From NCBI GenBank assembly GCA_934130165.1, contig CAKOXO010000006.1:1-64000 (forward strand): a stretch of 64,000 bases of DNA, read 5' to 3'. Below, one piece after another: positions 25,924 to 33,158 of the stretch. The stretch's first letter is position 1; each line of letters begins with the position of its first letter. The notes under the pieces were generated by a model. It ran no database searches. It worked only from the letters and a program-made list of their open reading frames with translations, and was not told the origin of the DNA. This stretch comes from an uncultured Bacilli bacterium. GTDB lineage: Bacteria > Bacillota_I > Bacilli_A > RF39 > UBA660. The position numbers and the translations under genes are program-made.

Positions 25924-26739
25924 TTATGCTGCTCTATCCTTTACTAAAACCTTTCCCTTATTAGAACTCTTAATTAAATTAAGTGGTCTACCATTAACAA
26001 TTTTACTTATTGTTGTTAGTTTTCCATATACTTCTTTATTTTCTTTTGCAATTTCATATAAGCGTGCTAAATTTTTAGCATCCCTTGTATTAATATTTTC
26101 TAAAACATTTAACATATCAGTCAGTTGTTGTTCTGTTAAGGTAGCTTCATTTATGATAGTACAATCAAATAACCTCATAAAGTCAAGGGTCTTTTCCAAA
26201 TCACTCACACCATTAAGTTGACAAACATCTCTAACTCTATTCATATCTTCCTTGTTTTCAGTTTCCATTATATATCTTAATTTTGACATTTTCTCTTCTG
26301 TAATATGTTTATCTACACCAAGTTTTTTTAAGGATAAATATTTTCCTTTAACTTTACCTGGAATTTCCTTTTTCATATCTAATATAGCAGCTCCATATAA
26401 ACTATCTAAACCTGCTGCTATTTTTCTAGGTGGCATAGCAACATTATATAAATCATACAAATCAGAATCAGAAGATTCTCTTGTAGTTATTAAAAAGTCT
26501 TTTTTATTTGCTTTATAATTATAATTTCTTAAAAAGTTTACTAACACATTAGGATCAATTCCTTTTGTATTATATACTGAAGTATTAAATGATGCTCCAT
26601 TTAAGCTAACATCACTTTCATGTAATCCTTTGATTATTACTCCTTCTTTTACTTTAGAAGCTTTTTTTAGTTTAACCTCTACGTTGTATATTTTAGAAAT
26701 ACCATTTTTACTAGTATTTAAAATCGGCATTACTAACAT
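25924..26739 (-). CDS. Hypothetical protein, 271 residues
   Basis: Not recognised. It is soluble, beta-rich in the first 80 residues (YNVEVKLKKASKVKEGVIIK) and helical later, with no signal or membrane segment. PPRKIAAGLDSLYGAAILDM in the middle is the most distinctive part. The ATG at 26739 has AGAGGTGACTGATA before it. The gene runs into tcdA with a two-base gap, so they are co-transcribed. A function in tRNA or RNA metabolism would be a guess from position only. Confidence 0.6.
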   Translation of the reverse strand: MLVMPILNTSKNGISKIYNVEVKLKKASKVKEGVIIKGLHESDVSLNGASFNTSVYNTKGIDPNVLVNFLRNYNYKANKKDFLITTRESSDSDLYDLYNVAMPPRKIAAGLDSLYGAAILDMKKEIPGKVKGKYLSLKKLGVDKHITEEKMSKLRYIMETENKEDMNRVRDVCQLNGVSDLEKTLDFMRLFDCTIINEATLTEQQLTDMLNVLENINTRDAKNLARLYEIAKENKEVYGKLTTISKIVNGRPLNLIKSSNKGKVLVKDRAA

Positions 26740-26794
26740 TATCAGTCACCTCTTCGTCTTGATATTATAACATATATAGTGTTTTATTGCAAAC

Positions 26795-26965
26795 AAAAAG
26801 TCCAAAAGATCGGCTTAGTAGAACGATAAAACCTGTGCATATTTACAGGTGGGTGCCCTTACGTTACCTTTAGGATCCCTAATTAAAGGTCTTCAACACC
26901 AGTAACTGATCAAAGCTCCCGTATCGTTATTTAGTCGGTTTTATAAATTTACCAGTTTCGTATCT
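26795..26965 (-). ncRNA. ssrS: Probable 6S RNA
   Basis: The 335-base gap 26740-27074 holds a GC-richer segment that folds as a rod on the minus strand. The closing stem contains AACGATA/TATCGTT extended by weaker pairs. A large central bubble has a hairpin on its 3' side (ACCTGT/ACAGGT). The apical arm is closed by GGTG/CACC with an inner stem ACCTTTA/TAAAGGT. A strand reading TAAGGGCACCCACCTG recalls Gram-positive 6S RNAs. TATAAT at 26984-26979 is a fitting promoter box and a T run (26799-26795) the 3' end. 6S RNA binds the housekeeping RNA polymerase. Ends are approximate. A cis leader of the 271-residue gene is the main alternative. Confidence 0.65.
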
Positions 26966-27026
26966 TCTAGACATCTTAATTATAACATATGTATATTTAC
27001 TATTTCAATAAATATTTTTAAATTAG

Positions 27027-27057
27027 TGAATAAATTATTAATAAAATTAACACTATA
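27027..27057 (+). promoter_or_regulatory. Possible sigma-G promoter of sspI
   Basis: TGAATA (27027-27032), an 18-base spacer, then CACTATA (27051-27057). The -35 fits the sigma-G pattern well; the -10 matches CATACTA only in part. Its position 18 bases before the sspI start is appropriate for a forespore gene. Confidence 0.45.
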
Positions 27058-27074
27058 AATATGAGGAGGAAATT

Positions 27075-27302
27075 ATGAATATAAGTATAAGAGAACACAT
27101 AATTAATAATTTTAAAGGAGACGATTATGATAGCTTACAAAGTGCTATTAATGAATCTATTGAATCAAAAGATGAAGTAACTCTACCAGGAATGGGAGTA
27201 TTTTTTGAAATTGTATGGCAAGGAGCCGATCAAAGACTTAAAAATTCTATGTTAGAGATAATAAAGAATAGAGTCAATGAAGGCCAAAAAGAAAACGGAT
27301 AA
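27075..27302 (+). CDS. sspI: Small acid-soluble spore protein I
   Basis: A 75-residue protein similar along its length to B. subtilis SspI: an N-terminal SIREHIINNFKG, SLQSAINESIESKDEVTLPG, then MGVFFEIVWQGADQRLKNSM. The LPG-GV-FE-(I/V)WQ core is diagnostic of the family. It is a minor forespore protein whose exact role is unclear. The start has the very strong ribosome site GAGGAGGAAATT, and a forespore-type promoter is likely. It is transcribed alone on the plus strand, opposite to its neighbours. Confidence 0.93.
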   Translation: MNISIREHIINNFKGDDYDSLQSAINESIESKDEVTLPGMGVFFEIVWQGADQRLKNSMLEIIKNRVNEGQKENG

Positions 27303-27318
27303 TTCCGTTTTTATTTTT
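27291..27318. terminator. Terminator between sspI and the convergent flavoprotein gene
   Basis: The stem AAAACGGA/TCCGTTTT with a four-base loop (27292-27311) is followed by T on the plus strand and by a mostly T run on the minus strand. It overlaps the ends of both convergent genes. Confidence 0.8.
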
Positions 27319-28702
27319 TATTTAAAATATCTCTTGCAGCAATTAAACCAGTAGCTGCAGCTACCACAATATTTCCAGCTTTACCAGCACCATCTCCAAT
27401 AAAATATAGAGAGTGATCTTTTAATTTCATATTATTATCAGTATCTATTTCATTGCTAAAAAATTTTATCTCAGGGCCATATAGTAAAGTTTCATCATTA
27501 TTTACACCGGGAATTATTTTGTCTAATTTTTCAAGACCTTCTAATATATTCTTAATAATACGATGTGGCATTACTAACGCTAAATCTCCAGCTACACAAT
27601 CCTTTAGCGTTGGCTCAATAAACCCTTTTTCTATACGAGGCCAAGTAGATCTTCTTCCCATACGTAAGTCACGTAGAGATTGAATAATTGGCTTACCTCC
27701 GCCCAATGTATTAGCAATTTTAGCAATACTTTCTCCATATTCTCTAGTATTAGTTACTGGTTCAGTTAAATTAACCTTAGAAATAAATGCGAAATTAGAA
27801 TTATTAGATTTAATATTTTTTAATGCATGACCATTAACACAAATATAGCCATAGTAGTTTTCTTTGGCTACAAATCCCCCTGGATTAGTACAAAATGTTC
27901 TAATCTCGTCACTATAAGTATCTGTTTTTATAAATATGGTAGGATCATATATAATACTAGTAATAGGTTCTAGTATTTCTTTTCTAACCTCAACTCTAAC
28001 ACCTATTTCAATACTTTTTGAAGTATAAGGAATATTATACTGATCAGCTAATTGTTGTACCCATTTGGCCCCAGTTCTACCAGGAGCAACTATAACATTT
28101 TTTGTAACTATAGATATTTCCTTTTTACTTTTTTTATAATATACATTATATGTTTTATCATTATTTTCTACTATATCATAGCAATCAGCTTTATCCAATA
28201 TTTCTACACCATGCTCTTTTAAATATTTAGTAAAATTAATTATATAAGTAGGTAGCATATCACTACCAAGATGTTTTTGCTTAATTAACAATAAATTGGC
28301 TCCAACCTTTGCTATTTGTTTTGATATTTCCAAAGCTTCGTCTCTATTAGTAGGATATACTTCAGCATCCATTCCAAACTTATTGAAGATAAGTTCGGTA
28401 TCACCAATTAATTTATATGCATCACTTTTATTCATGTACTTAAATAAATCTGATTTTCCGAGTTTAGGTATAAAATTAAGTTTTCCATCAGAAAATGTTC
28501 CAGCCCCACCATAACCGGATAAAATACCACATGGATTGCAATTAAGACATTTTCCACCATCTTTGTTCATCGGACAAACCCTATTACTTGCAAATCTACC
28601 TTTATCAAGTAATAAAATTTTTAATTTCCTATTTTTTGTAATTAATTCATATGCTGCAAAAAGTCCAGCTGGACCTGCACCAATTATTACAATATCATAC
28701 AT
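27311..28702 (-). CDS. FAD-dependent oxidoreductase (COG2509-like)
   Basis: A 463-residue flavoprotein. The N-terminal dinucleotide-binding motif IIGAGPAGLFAAYELI starts at residue 6. CPMNKDGGKCLNCNPCGILS is a Cys-rich stretch typical of this uncharacterised group. NVIVAPGRTGAKW is a second nucleotide contact, and YFIGDGAGKAGNIVVAAATG the C-terminal FAD motif. The electron donor and substrate are unknown. The gene is alone, between the sspI terminator and the pheT terminator region. Confidence 0.85.
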   Translation of the reverse strand: MYDIVIIGAGPAGLFAAYELITKNRKLKILLLDKGRFASNRVCPMNKDGGKCLNCNPCGILSGYGGAGTFSDGKLNFIPKLGKSDLFKYMNKSDAYKLIGDTELIFNKFGMDAEVYPTNRDEALEISKQIAKVGANLLLIKQKHLGSDMLPTYIINFTKYLKEHGVEILDKADCYDIVENNDKTYNVYYKKSKKEISIVTKNVIVAPGRTGAKWVQQLADQYNIPYTSKSIEIGVRVEVRKEILEPITSIIYDPTIFIKTDTYSDEIRTFCTNPGGFVAKENYYGYICVNGHALKNIKSNNSNFAFISKVNLTEPVTNTREYGESIAKIANTLGGGKPIIQSLRDLRMGRRSTWPRIEKGFIEPTLKDCVAGDLALVMPHRIIKNILEGLEKLDKIIPGVNNDETLLYGPEIKFFSNEIDTDNNMKLKDHSLYFIGDGAGKAGNIVVAAATGLIAARDILNKK

Positions 28703-28756
28703 AAAATCACCTCATTATTCATCTATATTATAAAATACAATTATAAAAAAAGGCAA

Positions 28757-28782
28757 ATAAAAAAGAGACTATTTGTCTCTTA
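28757..28782 (-). terminator. Terminator of the pheS-pheT operon
   Basis: The stem AAGAGAC/GTCTCTT with a five-base loop is followed by TTTTTATTTG on the minus strand. It overlaps the final pheT codons. Confidence 0.8.
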
Positions 28783-31141
28783 ATTGTGCATTATGTACCT
28801 GTTCTACTTTTTCTATAATATTATTAAATACTACCATTACTTCTTCATCTGTTAAAGTTCTTGTTTTATCTTCAAAAGTTAGAGAAAAAGCAATCGATTT
28901 TTCATTTTCCTTAACGTTTTCTCCAGTATAAACGTCAAATACTTTAATATCTGAAAGAAGGCGTCCACCAGCGCGTTTAATAGTTTCAATAACACTACTT
29001 GCCATTATATTTTTATCAAGAATAAATGCCATATCTTTTTCTATTCCAGGATATTTTGGAGCTTCCTTATATTTTAATGGTTTTATTTTAGACATTAGTG
29101 CCTGTAAGGAAATTTCAAAGACATATACCTCATCTTTTAAAACTTTAGGATGAACTCTACCTATAATACCAATTTCTTTTCTGTCTAATAAGATTTTAGC
29201 ACTAATTCCTGGGTGTAAGTCATCTACTCCCCCTGGTATGAAACTATATCTATTTTTAAATCCCATATAATCCAGCAAATCTTCTACTATTCCTTTTACA
29301 ACATAAAAATCTATTTTTTTAGTGAAATTCCATCCATTAGACATATAATTACCTGATAATAATCCTGCTATTTTACTTTCTTCATTATAAGATTTATCAT
29401 ATGTTTTAGCTACTTCATAAAGTAAAATATCTTTAACCTTACGTTTTTTATTATAGTTGTATACATTTAAAAGTGATGGAATAATTGAGGTTCTTACAAT
29501 ACTTTTATCAATACTCATTGGATTTGGTAAAATAACCTTTTCCTTTTTTTCATAATCAAATAACTTTGCCATATCAGGAGATACTAATGTATAAGTTTTT
29601 GCCTCATTTAACCCTAATCTTCTAAGTCGTTTAGAGATTTGTTTACGGTATTTAACATCACCTATATAATCCCCCCTTCTAATAGGAACATTAGGTAGTG
29701 TTGATACTAAGTTTTGATATCCATAAAGTCTCCCTATTTCTTCTGCTATATCATTAATATATGGATCAATATCTAATCTTCTTCTAGGAATTGTAACCTT
29801 GAATTTACCATCTGTATATTCATAAGGAAAGTCTAATCTACCAAGTTCTATTTTCATATCTTCTTCATCTATTTCAATACCAAGTAATTTATTGATATCC
29901 TCTGCTCTAAACTCTACTGTTTTTACAGTTTTATCTACTTTATCATATTTAACAGTATCACTAAGTATAGTAGCATCTGCATATTTTTCTAGTAAATGGC
30001 ATGCACGTTTTAATGCTTTATCAGTATATTCAAAGTTTAAACCTTTTCCATATCTAATTGATGCTTCACTTCTAAGATCAAGTTTTGCTGCTGTATATCT
30101 AATACTAACTGGATCAAATATAGCAGTTTCTATTAAAATATCAGTAGTATCAGAATCTACCTCTGTATTTTCTCCACCCATTACTCCTGCTATACAAACG
30201 GGTTTTTCTCCATCAGTTATTACAATATCATCAGAATTCAAGCATCTTTCTTTACCATCTAGGGTAATAACTTTTTCATCTACAGTAGCATCTCTTACTA
30301 AAACTTTATTTCCTAATTTTTTCTTATCAAAGAAATGAAGTGGTTGTCCATATTCAAGCATTACATAATTTGAAATATCAACAACATTATTAATTGGTCT
30401 CATACCTGCTCGTGCAAGTCTTTTTTTAATAAAATCAGGACTTTCTTTAATCTTAACATTAGTTACCATTTTCGCAGTATAATAAGGGCACTTTTCAGTT
30501 GATACTTCTAAACTGAAATGATTATTAATAGAATCATCTACCTCATTAAAACAATCATCTGGTAGTGTAACACTTCTATTTAGAATTGCTCCAATCTCAT
30601 ATGCAAAACCAATATGATAATAGCAATCATTATTTCTATGTTTATGAATATCCAATTCATATAGTGTATCATCAAGTCCTAAATATTTTATTGGATCTTC
30701 TCCAACTTTGGCACCGTTATCTAATTCTTCAATTCCCTTAGCATATGTTTCATCGTTTTTTTCTTCTAATCCAAGTTCATATAGTGCACAAATCATACCA
30801 TTTGATTCTACTCCACGAATTTTACCTTTTTTAATTTCAAAATCTCCTGGTAAGATAGCCCCTGGAAGTGAAACAATTACTTTTAAACCTTCACGTACAT
30901 TTGGTGCTCCACAAACTATTTGAATAGGTTTATCTTCACCAACATCAACCATACATACATGTAAATGATCACTATCTGGATGATCTATACAAGATATTAC
31001 CTCACCAATAACTAAGTTATCAATATGATTAGTAATCACTTTTTCGACATTAATTCCTGATTCAGTAATCTTTTCAGCTAATTCTTTTAAATCTTGATCT
31101 GATATATCAATATAATCACTTACCCATTCTAAACTAATCAT
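28769..31141 (-). CDS. pheT: Phenylalanyl-tRNA synthetase beta subunit
   Basis: A 790-residue large subunit of the alpha2-beta2 enzyme. Domains in order: B1 start, tRNA-binding EMAP-like OB fold (residues 40-150, with VISCIDHPDSDHLHVCMVDV), editing B3/B4 (AGMRPINNVVDISNYVMLE, GVMGGENTEVD), B5, the catalytic-like core (DIAEEIGRLYGYQNLVSTLP), and the C-terminal anticodon-binding fold (YPGIEKDMAFILD, SLTFEDKTRTLTDEE). Length is normal. It overlaps pheS by eight bases. The operon is controlled by the T-box leader at 32847-33060. Confidence 0.96.
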   Translation of the reverse strand: MISLEWVSDYIDISDQDLKELAEKITESGINVEKVITNHIDNLVIGEVISCIDHPDSDHLHVCMVDVGEDKPIQIVCGAPNVREGLKVIVSLPGAILPGDFEIKKGKIRGVESNGMICALYELGLEEKNDETYAKGIEELDNGAKVGEDPIKYLGLDDTLYELDIHKHRNNDCYYHIGFAYEIGAILNRSVTLPDDCFNEVDDSINNHFSLEVSTEKCPYYTAKMVTNVKIKESPDFIKKRLARAGMRPINNVVDISNYVMLEYGQPLHFFDKKKLGNKVLVRDATVDEKVITLDGKERCLNSDDIVITDGEKPVCIAGVMGGENTEVDSDTTDILIETAIFDPVSIRYTAAKLDLRSEASIRYGKGLNFEYTDKALKRACHLLEKYADATILSDTVKYDKVDKTVKTVEFRAEDINKLLGIEIDEEDMKIELGRLDFPYEYTDGKFKVTIPRRRLDIDPYINDIAEEIGRLYGYQNLVSTLPNVPIRRGDYIGDVKYRKQISKRLRRLGLNEAKTYTLVSPDMAKLFDYEKKEKVILPNPMSIDKSIVRTSIIPSLLNVYNYNKKRKVKDILLYEVAKTYDKSYNEESKIAGLLSGNYMSNGWNFTKKIDFYVVKGIVEDLLDYMGFKNRYSFIPGGVDDLHPGISAKILLDRKEIGIIGRVHPKVLKDEVYVFEISLQALMSKIKPLKYKEAPKYPGIEKDMAFILDKNIMASSVIETIKRAGGRLLSDIKVFDVYTGENVKENEKSIAFSLTFEDKTRTLTDEEVMVVFNNIIEKVEQVHNAQLRDK

Positions 31142-32192
31142 TTAAATCTTTCTCCTTTCTATCAAATACTTTTTCTTCTCTTAAATCAGTATTATAGAAA
31201 ACTCTACAATCGTTAATTCCATACTTTAACATAGCAAGACGTTCTGATCCAAATCCAAAAGCAAAACCACTCCATTTATCCGGATCATATCCACTAGATT
31301 TTAAAACATTAGGATGAACAACACCTGCACCAACAACAGTAATCCAACCTGTATTTTTACAAATATTACAACCTGCGCCATGGCAGTTAAAACAACTAAT
31401 ATCACCTTCAACAGATGGTTCTGTAAATTGATAATAACTTGGATGAAAGCGAGTTTCAGTATCAGGCCCAAATAGTTTTTTGACTAAAACATCAATAGTC
31501 CCTTTTAAATCAGATAATGAAATATTTTTATCAACTAATAGTCCCTCTATTTGCATAAATTGATGTGAATGAGTTGCATCATCGTCATCTCTACGATAAG
31601 TTTTTCCAGGGCAAATAACGCGAATTGGAACTTCACCCTTTCCTTTTAACATAGTACGAACTTGAACAGGTGATGTTTGACTTCTAAGTAGAACCTCTTC
31701 TCCTTCAATATAGAAAGTATCTTGAGCATCCCTTGCTGGATGACCTTTTGGGATATTTAACATTTCAAAATTATATTTATCTAACTCTATTTCAGGTCCA
31801 TCTACAACATCATATCCCATAGACATAAATACTTCTTCTACTTCCTCTATCAATGCTTCTAAAATACTAGGTGCTCCACTAGCTACTTTAGTAGCTGGAA
31901 GACTAATGTCTATAGCCTCATCCGCTAACTTTTTGTTAAGTATTGCTTCTTCATACTCACTTTTCTTTGCTTCATAAAACTCAGTAAAAATACCTCTTAC
32001 TTCATTAACACCTTGTCCAAATTCTTTTTTTTGTTCATTTGGGATATCTCTAATTAGTTGATTAAGCTCACTAATCATTCCTTTTTTACCCAAATATTTA
32101 ACTTTTAAATCATTTAATTCATCACTATTTTTAACAGATTTAATATCTTCTAATAAACTATTTTTAACTTTTTCTATTTGCTCGTGTTTCAT
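31134..32192 (-). CDS. pheS: Phenylalanyl-tRNA synthetase alpha subunit
   Basis: A 352-residue catalytic subunit. An N-terminal coiled coil (1-85) is followed by the class II core: HPARDAQDTFYI (motif 1 region), LLRSQTSPVQVR, FRFDATHSHQF-type motif 2 (YRRDDDDATHSHQFMQIEGL) and motif 3 GFAFGFGSERLAMLKYGI. A Cys-rich zinc-like stretch (CFNCHGAGCNICKNTGW) sits where many PheS proteins carry ECxxCxGxGC. It begins eight bases after the HAD gene ends and is under the Phe T-box. Confidence 0.96.
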   Translation of the reverse strand: MKHEQIEKVKNSLLEDIKSVKNSDELNDLKVKYLGKKGMISELNQLIRDIPNEQKKEFGQGVNEVRGIFTEFYEAKKSEYEEAILNKKLADEAIDISLPATKVASGAPSILEALIEEVEEVFMSMGYDVVDGPEIELDKYNFEMLNIPKGHPARDAQDTFYIEGEEVLLRSQTSPVQVRTMLKGKGEVPIRVICPGKTYRRDDDDATHSHQFMQIEGLLVDKNISLSDLKGTIDVLVKKLFGPDTETRFHPSYYQFTEPSVEGDISCFNCHGAGCNICKNTGWITVVGAGVVHPNVLKSSGYDPDKWSGFAFGFGSERLAMLKYGINDCRVFYNTDLREEKVFDRKEKDLND

Positions 32193-32200
32193 AAATCCTC

Positions 32201-32830
32201 CTAATATATACTTTTTATTTTTCTTAGACTCTTTACCGAATTTTTAACTGGTAAATGTTCATCTTTTCTATTAAAGAAAATATTATCAAGACCAACTATT
32301 TCTGATCCAACTATATCTTTTTTATAATCATTCCCTATCATCACACATAACTCCATTGGTGTTTTACCACATGCATTTTTATATGAATCAGGATTAGGTT
32401 TAAGAGCTATTTCACCACCATATATTTCATCAATATAATCAATAATACCTACATTCTTTGCTCTTTCAGATTGAACAGTACTAAACCAATTAGTTAATAA
32501 TACTATCTCTTTGTCTTCTCTTTTTAACTCCTCTAGTAATTCAAATGTTCCATCTACTACCATATCATTAGATTCTTTACCAACTTCAATCCAACCTTTA
32601 ATAATTTCTGGTGTAATTTTTATAGATGTTTCCAAGCTCATAAACCGACTTAATTTATGAATATCATATTTAGTAAAACTACTTTCATATTTATCTAATA
32701 AAGAAGCAATTTTTGGAATAAAGTAGTCACCCTCATCAGTAGTAAGTACTTGTTTAAAATACTCTAATTCGCCTGAATAATCACTATCTAGTAAAGTTCC
32801 ATCTAAATCAAAAATATACCTACTTTTCAT
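32201..32830 (-). CDS. HAD-superfamily hydrolase, first gene of the Phe T-box operon
   Basis: A 209-residue HAD phosphatase. Motif I is FDLDGTLLDSDYS at the N-terminus, motif II VLLTNWFS, and motif III/IV CVMIGNDYKKDIVGSEIVGL with a Lys in KPNPDSY. The ATG at 32830 follows AGGAGGTTAT directly after the T-box terminator; any upstream extension would read through the leader RNA. It lies between the leader and pheS, so its expression should rise when uncharged tRNA-Phe accumulates. The substrate is unknown. Confidence 0.85.
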   Translation of the reverse strand: MKSRYIFDLDGTLLDSDYSGELEYFKQVLTTDEGDYFIPKIASLLDKYESSFTKYDIHKLSRFMSLETSIKITPEIIKGWIEVGKESNDMVVDGTFELLEELKREDKEIVLLTNWFSTVQSERAKNVGIIDYIDEIYGGEIALKPNPDSYKNACGKTPMELCVMIGNDYKKDIVGSEIVGLDNIFFNRKDEHLPVKNSVKSLRKIKSIY

Positions 32831-32846
32831 ATAACCTCCTAAACAT

Positions 32847-33060
32847 AAAAAAAGACTATAACTTAAGGGCGAAATTATATTCCGTGGTACCACCTTAATT
32901 TATAGTCATTACTATACACTCTAATCTTTTAACGCAAGAATAACGCTTACTATTAATAAGGACTCCTAAGACGAATTCATAAACTAACTTCACTTGTTCC
33001 CACCAACCACAAGCTCTCTTTAGAAATATCATTTATTACTACTTCTTAATCAATGCCGAT
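32847..33060 (-). promoter_or_regulatory. T-box leader specific for phenylalanine
   Basis: A tRNA-sensing leader on the minus strand. The T-box/antiterminator reads AAGGTGGTACCACGGA. A terminator stem (GACTATAA.TTAAGG against CCTTAA.TTATAGTC) ends in seven T. The 5' domain has AGAGAGCTTGTGGTTGGTG (stem I with GA-rich motif), and the specifier region GAATTCGTC carries the Phe codon TTC at 32975-32973. TATAAT at 33072-33067 gives a start at about 33060. It precedes HAD-pheS-pheT, consistent with Phe control. Confidence 0.93.
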
Positions 33061-33090
33061 GAATGTATTATATCATATATATTAAAATTT

Positions 33091-33158
33091 TACTACTTTT
33101 TTATACATTTAATAATTCTTGCTCTTTTTCTTTTAAAATAGTCTCTATTTTTTATTAT
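33091..33158 (-). pseudogene. Duplicated 3' end of frr (direct repeat, left copy)
   Basis: 68 bases match the true frr end at 35098-35166 with two substitutions and one single-base gap. Read on the minus strand in the frr frame it gives IETILKEKEQELLNV then stop, against IEAILKEKEQELLTV in frr. It has no start and lies between the Phe T-box promoter region and the stop of the PcfJ/LRR gene. Confidence 0.9.

Noticed and set aside
29892..30338. 148-residue plus-strand frame opposite pheT
   Set aside because: It is a shadow of pheT with no ribosome site or recognisable domain.
32831..32893. N-terminal extension of the HAD gene
   Set aside because: It would translate the T-box antiterminator and terminator; ATG 32830 has AGGAGG.
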